Of a stretch of DNA of 64,000 bases, positions 24,211-37,200 are shown piece after piece. Source of the DNA: Anticarsia gemmatalis (lineage: Eukaryota > Arthropoda > Insecta > Lepidoptera > Erebidae); NCBI RefSeq assembly GCF_050436995.1, contig NC_134754.1, positions 9,107,001-9,171,000 on the forward strand. Reading direction: 5' to 3'. Made by a program: the position numbers and the translations under genes. A model generated the notes under the pieces. The model was not told the origin of the DNA and did not search any database. It was given only the letters and a program-made list of their open reading frames with translations. The first letter of the stretch is position 1. Each line of letters starts with the position of its first letter.

Positions 24211-25061
24211 CTTTTGATTTTTTATTATAACTTAAAAATTGCCTACACCTCTGAGTCCCGATTTGTAGCATCGAATCTTATGGCATCAGTTGTCCCAATG
24301 GTATCTAAACGACAGACCAAATTTTACCGCCATGAGCTATAAAATATAGTCGGTTTTGGTTTCCAATTACAGTAACAACTATTTCCTGACATTATCGGGT
24401 TGGAAACAGTGTTCCTCCTGTAATGAGTTATTGAATCATATCAATCAGAAAAGAGGGCTTTTTTTGTTTTATCCGCATTACTATCTCTCTACTGAAGTTT
24501 TATAGTCATTTTTTTGCCATTTGTATAGTTATATTGCTAGCTCAGAAGGCAATATTCATTTTTTGTGCTGCCATCTATTGACAACTTTCCGAAACGGATA
24601 TCCTAACCATATTATTTACGCTACTCCCCGCCAGATAGCGCAGTAAAAGCATTTTTAAAAACCTCGCTAGATATCGCTAGCATACAAATAAAAATTAGAC
24701 ACCGCTAGATGTCGCTAATAATCTGCAATAAATATACTCTAGATGTCGCCAAACAAGAAAATTAATCCAAATTCTGAAAGACGCCGTTATAAAAGAAATG
24801 TGTATATTAAATAAATTAATGACGGACCCTGTAGTCTGGAACTCTAGATACCTTTGGAAATAGCTAAATGCAAAAAATATTGTAAACTGAACAGGATGAA
24901 ATCGGGGTAAAAACCAAAAGGAGATTTTATAGTTTTTTGCTATATAAAAGTCTAAATACAAATGCTATCGATATTTTTTACAAATTACAACTTTGCTTTG
25001 TCCTCAAGCTGCTTCTTTTGTTTGCTATACTTTACGCTCCTACCTATAAGTTTTGTCATTG
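24211..25061. other. Intergenic DNA with short repeated motifs
   Basis: No gene was seen. Between about 24530 and 24760 variants of a CTAGATxTCGC motif recur several times (near 24666, 24704 and 24741), with related ATAGCG and CCATCTATTG words. This suggests a decayed dispersed repeat, but termini could not be found. Confidence 0.4.
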
Positions 25062-25686
25062 TCACAAATTATTCCTTAGAGTTCTGTCCTTGTATAATTT
25101 ATTAATCTCATAGTTTTGAACACTACGTTCCATATTATACAATACACTGTTCTGTACACTATATTTTGAATTTAAACCTGAAAAATGTGAAGATGCTTTC
25201 AGGGTACCACAGTTGTAAATCTTATTGCAAAGACAGTAATAATAATTCATGTAAAAATAATTAAAAAGAACATGGCTATTCACTGCACCTAAAAGGTAAG
25301 CATTTATTAATCTGTAAGGATGATTGGTAGCACCCCAGATATCAATTGCTACTACAGGAAAATAATAAACATAATCTGATTTAACTGATCCTCCCGCCTC
25401 AATGTAGATGGCTTATTCATTCGTTTTCCTGTGAGTGGGAGCTTGCACTTCTAAAGGATTAATATATCCGATAACATCACGCGATCCACAAACAAAATAA
25501 TAGGTAACTGTCTCCGTCAAACAATGAACTCCATCCATTTACTTGCAAACAACTTTGACCCAGGGATAAACACAAATATTGTTGCAAGACGCACTCCATT
25601 GCCGTATTTGTTCTGAGGTACAGAATGGCATCTATGTTGAACAGGTAGTGGAAGTAATATGTAAGTTTTGCATCAAACGTGGCCAT
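25062..25686 (-). pseudogene. Decayed ORF of unknown origin
   Basis: On the minus strand an ATG at 25686 opens 69 codons. A +1 shift near 25480 then enters another frame that is open to 25062 apart from one TAA at 25413-25415. The 116-codon run after that TAA is long for such AT-rich DNA. Together about 208 codons read as one Tyr/Phe-rich protein with no low complexity. Segments include TYYFHYLFNIDAILY near the start and DIWGATNHPYRLINAYLLG in the middle. I do not recognise the family, and cellular, transposon or viral origin are all possible. The start lies within 60 bases of the Kazal gene K1 promoter, facing the other way. An intact multi-exon gene using introns to skip the two breaks is less likely but not excluded. 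Confidence 0.3.
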
Positions 25687-25711
25687 TTACGTTGGCTCCC
25701 CACTAGGTGTT

Positions 25712-25748
25712 TATAAAGAGGATCGGTGTGCGCTCTCGGTTGGCAGTT
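25712..25748 (+). promoter_or_regulatory. K1 core promoter: TATA box and initiator
   Basis: TATAAA at 25712-25717 is followed 32 bases later by an initiator-like CAGTTT at 25744. The K1 start codon lies at 25788. The spacing is normal for an insect TATA promoter. Confidence 0.6.
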
Positions 25749-25787
25749 TATATTCAGAGCTTGAAGTGCACAGATTTGTGATAAAAA

Positions 25788-28700
25788 ATGAGGGCTTCTA
25801 CATTGTTTGTTTTCGGTAAGTCATCTTTCGTGAAATCCTAAAAAAAATATTGTAATATATTATCTACTAAGTATAACAATAATGTGATTTTTGTTTACTT
25901 TTTTGACATTTATTTCCGCAGTATAGATAGTAGCTTTGTCGCAGGTAATAAAACATGTAAGTCTACGTTGTATGTGCTTGGCAAGGATTTTCCATTCAAG
26001 GAAAGTCATTTTTGTCGTTTAAAAACAGTTTAAATACTGAAGTGAGTGTGACAGCTCAAATTAGAATTCCGGTTTTCTACCTCTATCCTGGTAGGCATAA
26101 TGACGTACTGAGATTCAAATTTGTCAAACGCGTCAGATTTTGTGATGCCCACAAAGATTGTTAACTATCTAACCATTTGAATCATATACGAATCACGTAG
26201 TCGCCGCGAATTCTGTTTGTTATTCTTTCTAGTAAGGTGGTTTGCCTTCCTACTTATGTTTTAGCTCGACATAAGATCAAAGAACATAGGAGAAATGTGT
26301 TAACACGGTGAGATTTCGTGCTGTCAAACATGTTTCGCGAGTTCAACATGTAGGTACTTATTTAGTTTTAAGCTACTTTTTTGAATAAATAAACATTATA
26401 AAAAAAACTACCCTTAATTTTTGAGAAATGTATAATTTGCAATATTCAAGTAGGTTCACACGCGCAAATAGTGTAGATGAGTACAAAGTGGTCCCTCTTC
26501 CTGCTATTATCTAGACGAGTGTTTTACGACCTTAATACTCTTTGTAAAGGTCAGATGAGCTCAGAAGCACGCACATAGGATATACTTTGACTTGATTACA
26601 TGATGAGGTCTTAACAGCATCCGTTTGTTAGGGCGTAATACGAGATCAGTTACATACCATTTTGTTATAACACTGTATATAGATACAGTCAGCTCCAAAA
26701 ATAACAGAAAAACTTCATATTTTCAAAACCTCTGTGTTACGTAACTTTAATAAATAACTGATCAAAATCAGGTAGAATGAGTTAGAATTAAACATTTCAA
26801 TCAATGGCAAATGTTTTTTCCATGGAATAATGTGCACACTTCAGTATATAGGGTTTCAAGAGATTGAGTAGGATCAGCTACTTTTGGAGCTCATTGTACC
26901 TATTATATAGATGACCTGTCTTGTTCAAAATATTTTGTTTAAGAGATAAATAAGAAAAAGAGATATGCTATAATAACCTATTCGTTGAGGAAAGTTCCGT
27001 TAGCTTGTTTGCCTGATACGTGTTTGTTTTGAGGTTGACAGAATATCTTAAAAATATACATACATAGGTATATTTACTGCAGGTCTGACGCAGGAAAGAT
27101 TTTATTTAATAGTTGTCTACAAATTAGCAAACTTCTCAACCCGCACTTGACTAAAGACTAAAGGCCCAGTCCTTCACCTATTTCGGAAGGCATAAACCAG
27201 CAGTGGGAAAGTAATGGGTTATTAATAAAGGAAACTTATATCCCATATGTACGAATCTTAATCAAAGCTCTGGTAACTTTGAATAATAATATAAAGCAAT
27301 ACAATAGTCGACATACCAATTACACTTTCAGTTTTTTTACGATCTTGATTAACAATATTAATTCTAGAACTTTACAATTTATCAGAGACTGACCTCGAAA
27401 TGTAAATATGCTAACAAAATGGTATATTATGAGCTATTTCGCATTTTTATGCCTGTTGAACTTCAAGCGGAAAAAAATGCTTGGACGAAATGTGTTAAAT
27501 GTAGTTGAACAATGAGTCAGTATTTCAGAGAAAAGTTATAATCTAAAGTTGTTTACTGCAAAGATATAATTGTTTTACGGCTGTTTATAAGTTAAAGAAT
27601 ACTCTTGAGTATATAAAAAATGGTATAAGTACATATATACGGATGGGAATTAGCTTTCCTATTCCTAAGATTTTAGACTTATACTAAAACTATCCTTTTC
27701 GTGTAGTTTTGCCAAAGGTAAATATTTTCTTTATAATATTCCAGCGTTGGTGATAGTAGCGGTATCGTGTCGCCCGGACAAGCCGGACCTGAAGCAAGTG
27801 AAGGCGGAGGCAGCTCGCAAGAAGGCGTGCATGCACGACTGCAGCTCCGTGGGCATAGACCCCGTGTGCGCCGGGAAGCAGGGCGAGAAGCCCAAGTCCT
27901 TCGGCAACGAGTGCGTCATGAACAACTACAACTGCGAACACAAGGATAGTAAGTTGAAGAAATTGCTTTTGTTATATTTTTAAAGTGCCGTCTTTGTTGC
28001 TGGCTGTATCAATGTTTGTTTGTATGTTTGTCGTATGGTTAGTGGTCAACCTAGTGTCAAAGTTGTTCAAGCCGCCCGAGAGGCTTTTGACGTGGCTTAA
28101 CGACTGTTATCTTAGTAGACAACAACCGGGACCAACTTTTAACGTGCCCTGCGAAGCACGGAGACGCCCAGTTCAAATACCACTATGGAATGACCGCGCC
28201 AATGGTTACTGAACAAACAAATCATTTACCGACCGGTGAGCGCAACTGGGCAATGGGCGCCTCAGTATTAATGATTAGGTTTAAAGAGTAAGGCTAAATG
28301 TAGCCTTACTCTTTTCTTCAAGCATAATGATGCTTGCTATAGAAGTGTGATTTCTAAAAATATATTTAATTTGATGATAGACTTGCCGAAACAGTTTTGT
28401 ACGCAATCGTTTTAGGCAACAATTTAATGAAATAATACGTCGAGCACACAATAAACATAATGGCTGAACTACTATGATTCAAGGTTGAAGTAAAAAAAGT
28501 TGTGTTTATAAAACCAGAACAATTCCTGGCATTGTTTTCCTTATAAAGAAGGTATAAAACCTAATTATTAAATGTATGATAACTGGCATTGTGAATTGAG
28601 TCACTATGTGTTGTGAACAATCAGTTAATGAACGCTAACGCCTACATATATTTTATTTACTCTGCTTTTATGAGCTTTAGTCATGCAATAAGTCAGATTT

Positions 28701-30817
28701 TCTATTATTTCTTAACGTTTTAAGCTAACATTACACGTTACACAAGCTTGGACTCGAGGGTTACCTTCACCAAAGCGAAAATAAGCGACGAATGACATAA
28801 CAGCAGAATAATATTTGTCAACTCATAAACGTGAACCAAATTGGTTTCCGAAAATAGGCAGGAAACCCCGTCGATTGTATTGTGTGGTGTAAAACATGAT
28901 TATCAACACCATAACAAACAAATTATGCAACGAATCACGGTATAAAACCTATGCGCGGGCGCAGCCGGGTGTGACTGATGTAACTGATAATGTTGGTAGC
29001 CACTATGCCGACCGACGATTGTGACTCATTGGCTAGTACTGGTTATTTGTTATATACAACTATTACTTGAATCGTATGTGACTAAAAGTATAAAAAGTAA
29101 AATATACTGATAGAAAATATCTGTGTTCAATCCTATGTTGCGGCAAATTAACTAAAGGGAAACTATATGACTATTATAGTCTATAGACATAGAGTTCTAT
29201 ATAAATCATACAGCGCCTTATACACATTTCCCCAAAATTTTAAAAAAATATGAAGTCGAATCAGGTTTCAGCACAAAGAATTATGAAAATGGTTCAAAAA
29301 ATCTAGGAAGATGAACCAACTTGTTTGTTATACTTGTAAATTGCTTTGTGTTATAAAAGCTGATGGAGGAAATCTTAAAGCTTAGAACTAAATTGATATT
29401 TACTATGACTGGTAAGTTAAACACGATCACTGAATAAGCTTGTATAGCAGAGCCTTTGAAGGATAAAGATGGATGGCATATTTCTGACCAATTCTGACTC
29501 AAACCAGTCTTAAGTTGATGACCCTAGTGTTACATTACAGTAATTTCCTCCTGTATATTTTGGCTTGATGACTCACAACCTGTTAACTTATTGTAAGGTT
29601 ACTCGACAATTGCAAATGAAGCAGGTTTTTCCCGTAGCATTGAGCTTCTTATGTCATGACTAGTGATGAGGTTATTTTAAATGCTTTTGATGTTTGAACA
29701 GTAAAGGAACAACGCTTTTAAAGAAATTAACTAAATGCTTTAGTCTTGAAATGGCCTTACAGAACGTTCAGGTCAAATGGATAAATACTAAAACATAATA
29801 GATTCCCGGATTAGTGTGTTAATAAATCAATTAATTTGATTGGTGGTAATAATTCCCGGCTCCATTATATTTGATTTTTCAAGTACTGAAATGATAAACT
29901 ATGTCTGTATTACTACACAAAATATCTGTCGGAAAATTACAAAATAAATATAATCCGTAATTTTAACTGCAATAATTAACCAATTCATCAAAATACAAGA
30001 TGAACACGCGCGGCCACACTCTCGTGAAAATGCCATAAAATAAAAAAAGAAGATGAAAGTTTTATCTAAATTCAAAAGCAAGAAACATGTTCACAAACTT
30101 TCGCATTTTAATATTAGTAGGATTTATTGTTCCTATAATAGTCTGTGAGGCGGAGTTTAAGCTCATTTGTCTTGAGCAATTGTTGTAAGACAGGTTTATA
30201 AATCGGTGTTCTTGTTAGAACGGGGTGTGTTGAACCTTAAGACTAATGGCTAATAGCGAGACTAGTTCACTAAATATTTGTCCAAACTAACGGTCCTTGA
30301 CACTAGGCTGTGAGGTGAACCCAGGTCTCAGTCCGAGTAAACGACAAATTGGTTGCTATATGTCATCTTAAAGTACAGTACCGTTCCAAATCTTTTGGTT
30401 TCCATCCAGGTAATCATACTAGTTTATAACTGTCTCAATCAGGTTATATTATTATCATCTGCATCAACCATAGACATGAAATTAAAAGTTTGAGTCTTTA
30501 GAATGACATTTTATCTGACAGGCCCGCGGTAGCGCAATTCAGTATAATCTGTAGGTACTGTCGAGTATCGAAAGTTTGACATTTAGAATGTATTGCCAAA
30601 ATAGTTTCTACGACGCCCGTCAAAGGCGCTGAACAGTTTTTCATACAAAATTTCTCGAGGACAAACCAGTTATCGGTAGTCGATAGAAGAAGAGCACCGA
30701 GCTACAGAATTGAGAATAATCTTTAAAACTATATGTTAACTTTTATATTTTGTTTCAGCGCTCCACAAGATCAGCAAAGGCGAATGTCCCGGATCTGATG
30801 GAATCCGTCTCTCCTAA
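25788..30817 (+). CDS. K1: secreted single-domain Kazal-type protease inhibitor
   Basis: Exons 25788-25815, 27745-27948 and 30759-30817 (TAA) encode 96 residues. The first exon plus the start of the second give a hydrophobic signal peptide (MRASTLFVF, then ALVIVAVSC), so the product is secreted. A basic linker leads to one Kazal domain with six cysteines: CMHDC, PVCAG, ECVMNNYNC and GECPG. Kazal domains block serine proteases by inserting a reactive loop into the active site. The P1 position, second after the second Cys, is Ser. Six residues separate Cys4 and Cys5, as in the neighbour K2 and in agrin/follistatin-type domains, unlike K3 and K4. Both introns are phase 1; the second splits the domain before Cys6. 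The start was chosen for the TATA spacing and signal peptide. The target protease is unknown. Confidence 0.85.
26684..26898. mobile_element. Tc1/mariner-like MITE in K1 intron 1
   Basis: TACAGTCAGCTCCAAAA at 26684-26700 is matched at 26882-26898 by an inverted copy, with 15 of 17 positions identical. Both ends begin with TA, the target duplicated by Tc1/mariner elements. The 215-bp element has no coding capacity. The superfamily is inferred from the ends alone. Confidence 0.55.
28013..28265 (-). mobile_element. 5S rRNA-derived SINE, copy 1 (K1 intron 2)
   Basis: This is one of three close copies of the same element. Read on the minus strand, the head contains the 5S-like order GGGTTAAGCAAC-type box A, GGCGCGGTC and GTGACCGC, here partly deleted. 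The body has a conserved GGGCACGTTAAAAGT-type segment and the tail is built of TTTG-type tetranucleotides. Imperfect 9-bp flanks (GTATCAATG and GTATTAATG) may be the target duplication. A 75-codon ORF across it is an artefact shared by copies of this repeat. Confidence 0.7.
30532..30710. mobile_element. MITE fragment related to 49757-50110
   Basis: It shares the words TTTGACATTTAGAATGT, CGCCCGTCAAAGGCGCTGA and TTCATACAAAATTTCTCGAG with one end of the inverted-repeat element at 49757-50110 and with 63742-63900. Only one arm and part of the body are present. It lies just upstream of the last K1 exon. Confidence 0.45.
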
Positions 30818-31195
30818 GCAAACACCAGTCTATCAAACTACAACTAACAATAATGCTAAGCGCTTTTAATTGACTGCATTTTATATAATTATGCTTTACC
30901 ACTAACATCAAAGAAGCTGTGATTAAAGTAGATTCTTAGTCCAGATAGTTTTCAAGAGATTTTTGTAATAACGTTTTTTTTATTAATGACTGTAACTATG
31001 TTTATTTCGTATTATTTATTAAAAGATGTGTAACATGACAATTATATAATGTTTATGTGATATTGTGTTTTTCTTTTTCAGTTTACTTAGAGTTTTACCG
31101 AAAGAAAATGTTTTTTTTTTATTTTCATATTTATAGAAAACAATTATTTCTAGATATTTTCTAAAACAATATCAAAACCAAAATTAAATTATAGT

Positions 31196-31201
31196 AATAA
31201 A
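31196..31201 (+). terminator. Candidate K1 polyadenylation signal
   Basis: AATAAA about 380 bases after the K1 stop codon. An ATTAAA variant nearer the gene, around 31017, is an alternative. Confidence 0.35.
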
Positions 31202-34109
31202 ATATTTGCAATATCTACAAAAGGGACTGCGTCACGAGTCGTAATATTTCTCAAATTGTTACAAAATAGTAGAGTAGTTAGTTTTTTTAAATTATGTAAA
31301 AAGGAAAAGGCCTGTTAGACTTGCATATCCACATGCTTTTAGTAATTCGTTGCCGATATAGTAAATAATAGCTATCGACTCCCGCTTTCGTTTGTGTTTG
31401 ACATTTAAAATGTCTTGACGAAAATAGTGGTAGCGATAAATTTTAAGATCGATAGTCGTTATTCGTAAAAATCCCCCAGTTTCTAAAGATAAGTAAACAG
31501 TTAAGGTGTCTTAATAATATTGAAATAACATACGAAAGCACATCGAATCCATTAATCATTATATCTAAATTTTTCCTAGTATTGATAATGTATGTAAATT
31601 AGACTTATAGTTCATTTGAAAATGTGTAAAAACAATGTATCTTCTAGGAATACTAATGAAAACTAACGAGGAGCCGGTAAAAGGAGTGTTTTAGATTTAT
31701 TTTCTGTACGTTTTTCCTTTGAGACAGTGAGTGGTTTCCCGGCTAAGCGTTCTCGTTCCTTTGCCTCGACGATGTATAAAGGCTAACATTTTCACTCTTG
31801 CCTTTAAACTAGGGCAGGCGCTTAAGTTTTTATAAAGGGGCTGTACTAGATAATTATTCTGGATACACTTTTCTTTCTTTTTGATTTTCTTTGCATAACC
31901 ATTTTTCTCAGATTAATATTGTTTTCTTTTGTTAACCTTATATGATTTTGTAGAATAAAATGCGCTGAAAAATTCGATGATCGACGAAATTTATGCGTTT
32001 ATTCGACAAAGCGTACACTTACACGTACATACAATAGGCTGGAAAAATTAAGAACCTAAGAAACTTACTTATAATATTTTCGAAGGTAAGTGAAGTTTGC
32101 TATGGTTCAACAGTTGACTAATGTAATGTTTTTTATTGGGAACAAAGCCTTGTATGGCTCGGCATAGTCCACCATAATTGGCAACTATAAGTGATAACAT
32201 TTCACAGAATTTATTGTTTTGACAGTTGCTAGATTTATGTCACATGATGAAGCGAAACGTGCCTTATTGATGTAAACATTCTATCTACGATGATATCACA
32301 TGTTTATCTTTAAGTTGTGGGATTATCAATGTTTACTGCTCTCGTGACACTCGCTAGATCGAGTGTCAGGTCGCTCGTGACCCAGTTACGGCGACATAGA
32401 CTGCCTGTCGCCCACACTACCGTGACGATGGGCATTATTGGTAGGTATTACACGTTTATCGAAGGCTTGTTTTGATATTAGTTCAATATATGAGGTCGTA
32501 GTGTATTGGTGTTAAGGACCAGTAAGTAACTTTACAATGTAGTTAATAGAAAATTCTAGTACTGATATACTTGATTTCAAAGATTTTTTTTGATATTTTA
32601 AACATAGCAAAGGTGAACTTCAAAGTTAAAAAAATGTGTAAATATTGCAAGAGGTCTATTTAAAATTTGTTTTACCACTACCTATTGTACTGTCTTTGTA
32701 GTCACATAAGTACTATGAACTAGGCTTATGAACGATCGGCATTTTAAGCATTAGGGCTAATGATTCTTCGGCCAAAAGTGGTCGGGCATTTGTAATTTGG
32801 ACTTTTGTCATTCGGAATCGCGTACCAGACTCATGTCTTCGACATTTCATTTTCAAAGAAACATTTTCCACGTATTGAAGGAGCAAGGGGTATATTTCAA
32901 GGTAAAAGGGAAACAAAATTGAAGTATATTTCAAAACTTTATTGAATCTAAATTTCGTCTATAATGATGACAATGCTGTGATAGACACAGTCTTCACACG
33001 AACATGACGACGTACTTTGTACAATAAATAAAAATACCGACTTACAAAATAATCTTACAGTTACAAATTACTATGAAGTTTGTTTGAACCTGACTTTGGC
33101 ATTCATTTTACATCTACTTAATCGCTAATTTCTTAATGTATTAATTTTGAATTTAGGAACTTTTTCGCCAAAGCCTTGACATTATATAAGATAAGTAACC
33201 AAAATTAACATAATTTTGAATATTGGTAGAAAATTTATCGGAAAAATATTTGAACTAATGTAAAATTGAGGGTCTTTTCACGACTTTAACGAGTTAATTT
33301 ACAACCGAAAACAGGAGTAGTCGAAGAGTATCAACTGATTCAGCAAGACGAACAAAAGCTTGGATATGATTCTGATATAGTTTGAATCTATATCATACGC
33401 AGTTAAAATGTTTTAGGCGAATAGAGCCGGGCTTAGAATGAAAAGAATCAGAAAAGCCCTTACCCATTTAATGATGCCGATGTTAGGTTTTTCAGATGAA
33501 GTTCTAACGGTTGTAAATTAACCCGTAATCTTTACGAAAGGACACCTTAACTATTGATTACTAAAACTGAAACATATTTTAAACTAAAATTACAATAAAA
33601 TACAAAGAACTTATATTTTAGAATAAGTATAAGCACACGCTATACTTTAACCTTAGCAACATGACGAATTCGAAATGCGTATTGACATTTAAATTCAATG
33701 CCTAATAAATCAATCATTTGATTTTATAAAGATATTTTCCTTAAAATATATGGACTTTGTGGTTGTTTCGAAATTGTAGCCTTACATAATACGATTGGAT
33801 AATAATATTTTTACTTGAATAAAGTGTAAAGCCATTAAATAATGGCCAAGAAATAAAAAACTGCGTGCATTTCAATACAATAGGCCATGTTTTACCTTAC
33901 AGTACAGGAAGATATGATTACAAGCCAACAGATTTTCATCTTTGAAACTACAAATGGGAAACCTATGATTATTTTTAACATGGAAGTATAATCAACAATA
34001 TCTTCACATATGACATAGCTTACTGGCTGGTATAATGATATAATTTTAGATTCTAGTTCAGAAGCATCCAAAAGAAAAAGAACAGGTACATTCTACATAC
34101 GTTTGTCTA
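31202..34109. other. Intergenic DNA between K1 and K2
   Basis: Mostly AT-rich with no recognisable gene. A GC-richer patch at 32338-32453 is open in one frame and ends ATGGGCATTATTG|GTAGGT, a donor in the same phase 1 used by the Kazal signal-peptide exons. No matching downstream exon was found. It may be a remnant 5' exon or chance. Around 31370-31460 there is a short stretch with GACATTTAAAATGT similar to the MITE at 49757-50110. Confidence 0.35.
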
Positions 34110-34115
34110 TTTATT
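34110..34115 (-). terminator. Candidate K2 polyadenylation signal
   Basis: TTTATT on the plus strand is AATAAA for the minus-strand K2 gene, about 120 bases after its stop codon. Confidence 0.4.
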
Positions 34116-34235
34116 ACTATAGTTAATACATGTGGTTGAACATTATATGGCGTCCTCTTAGTCGCCAGAGGATCCCGGGCGTGGTGCTTACACTAATGCG
34201 AGAACCAATACTCTTTGTTTGCCGCGATGATCTCA

Positions 34236-37200
34236 TCAGCATTCACCCAGACTCGTGATCGCATAATCTGGAAAAGGGAGATGCAAAGGTTATAGAAAAT
34301 TTAAGCAGAAAGGCTACGTATGAAAATTAGTCGTCAGTATCTTAGTCATTAGAGGGTGTTTTGAGGTAAAAAGACTATGAATTGCACAATGCAAATTATT
34401 GAATACCCTTGTACCATTTTTCCCAACAATAATTTTATTAAAGCTTTATGTCGAGGTAAGGTCGTCTAGTTACCACTTATGGCAATCCCACAATGCTTAG
34501 ACTCTCGTGGAGTAATATAACAAAGCCATACTTACATGTACTCTCGCGACACGACACAGCTTCCAATTCGCATAACGTGGCAAAAGTCCTGGCTGTGCCG
34601 GCAGCATCAAAAGCACACACTGGCCCGGTGGGAGGAGCTCTGCACCTGCCTGCACAGAGCGGGGGAGGGACACCCTCCCGCACTCTGGCCCTCATGATCA
34701 CCGCCGGCACTCGCATCTCCGCACTCTCGCCTCCTTCGTACGCCTCATAGGAATCACCGAGGCGGGACGTCAGGAACGGAAGACTCGCTGACTGTGCTTC
34801 GTTCCATGCTGAAATTGAAATGACAAAACAATTAAGTACATACCTCAACATTTGATAATAGTATCATCAGTATTTGTTGTTCAATGTAAATTGGGAAAAC
34901 ATTATTACAGTAAACTATCCATCGGAAAATTTCCACCAGTACAATAATAAACCTTTAGATAACTTTTCCAAGCTTTTGTTTTATCTGTAGTCAAATAAAA
35001 CAATCAAGTGATTGCTGATAACGGTAAGTTGAACACAAACAATGAGACAAGCTACGAATTTAACGTATGACATAATTTGACCTGTCACCGAACGTAAACG
35101 CAAATCTCTATCAAAACAATGCGCCCGCGCCGCTGTATATTCGCGATAACTGCTTAACCGAAGATAATTAATGGGGACATAAACGTAGCTTAATTGTTTC
35201 TTGTTTTATTCCATTATTGTTTTCAACAGTTGTTCTTGATTATTGTTTGACATTTCATATGACCTTTCAATCTAATCAGTGTTATTTATTTTCCTAAACT
35301 TTTCCTGTGATCTCATCCATATTACGCATTAGTAGTCGTATCGACTCTGCTGCACTGTGTAAATATTGTTCGACAACGCCCCTTCTCATTGACTCATATT
35401 TGTGCAAGTGAACATACTCTATGGGTCTATGCACATGAACACAATAGCGAAGTGCCTAGTAGTCTTCTGCTTTCAAATTCCAAAATCGGTTTAGCAATCA
35501 CAGAAAATAAATATTTTTGTGTATTTTCTCTCCCGACATGTGCCTCGATAATTTTTATATTTTGATTAATGCTTTATTTTATGCAACTTTAAGTTACAAA
35601 CGAAAGTTTTGAATTAAATCGTATAGTTTGTTTTACAAGTTTCATTTGTAGCTACACATAGTGTTACGTAAGGAATTAAGAAAATATTAATTTTAATATA
35701 TGAAATACTCTTCATGTAGATGATGCATATAAGATCCATGATTTAGTTGAATGAGACATGGAGAGGCATAGGTACTCGTCTATCTAGGGGTCAAAAATAT
35801 TTTGCGACAAGCGATATTATTAAAACTTCTATTATAGCCATTAGAATAAACATAGCCCATAATTCTGTCCCAATTCTCCCATTTATCAAACAATCAGCAG
35901 TGATCCGTAACATAGTACAGATAAAACACTTGCATAATCGTAACGACATAGTCCAAGTGCGCACTCATCTACTGCGCAGTGACCCGCGATGGAGTAACTA
36001 ATATGATTTTTTATCGTTTCGTGTCGTTCGGCTTCCAGAAACTACTGATCTAGATAAGGGCGGTGGACACTTCCTCTAGTGACTCATTAGAACGTTATTA
36101 GTACTTTTGAGGCGCTCATAACCAATTGCGCTCACCGGTCGGTAAACGATCTGTGGGTTAAGCAACCGTTGGCGCGGTCATTCTATAGAGAGGTGACCGC
36201 ATAGTGGTATTTGAACTAAGCGTCTCCGTGCTTCGGAGGGCACGTAAAAGGTCGGTCGTTTGTCAATTATGATAACAGTCGTAAAGCCAAGCACAGGCCT
36301 TTCGGGCGGCTTGAACAACTGACACTAGGATGGCCACTAACCATACGATAGATAGATATAACGTTATTAGTACTTAGTATTATGAATAACTCTTGCTCTG
36401 AAGGTCTTTAGTTCTCTGTTCACTGTACCATGTAATATGAATCACTAGAGGCCGCCCGCGACTTCGACCGCGCTGAAACCCTTCCCGTGTAAATCTCGAT
36501 CCCTTGAGGATCCCGGGATAAAAAGTAGCCTATGTGTTATTCTGGGTCTTCAGTTACCTATATACCAAATTTCATCGTAATCGGTTCAGTAGTATTTGCG
36601 TGAAAGAGTAACAAACATCCATACATACATACATACATTATCACAAACTCTCGCATTTCGTCGAAACAAAGTTGCTGTCATTCGTTAAGTTTATACTATT
36701 TCTTTTAGGTTTTTTACCCACGTACAGTTATTTAGCACAATTACCTATGTACACGGTGTAGCGAAGTAAGGTTTTTCATCAAAATATTTAAGATATATTT
36801 TTTATATTAGTTAGGTCTTCATAGCTTTGGCGATATGCACTTAAGAACACGAAACTTAAGCATTAATTGTCTCAATTAAAAAAATATATCTCTATAATTA
36901 TCATAGTCTGAAATTATTGGCAGTCCGTTACAATAGTAAAAGTAGTATCTTTTGTACTAATAATTCATTCGAATTATTATCCTCAAAAGTAACTTACTAA
37001 TAAGACGGTCCTTATAAGTAAATATTTGTTGAACAAATTAACTAAGTCTCCACGTGGAGTACAACGTGGTTGCTATCGCGAAAGTTCATTGATATTCACA
37101 CATCACATGTGTTAAACGGTTAAGAAAAGTCTTACGTAACAAGCTCACAGCAAAATTGTCTAATCATCTATCATTAATTTTAATTAATTTTCTGTTTTCA

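Noticed and set aside
27985..28212. 75-codon ORF with a near-identical partner at 62160-62435
   Set aside because: Both lie on 5S-derived SINE copies, so the similarity reflects repeat identity and not a protein family.
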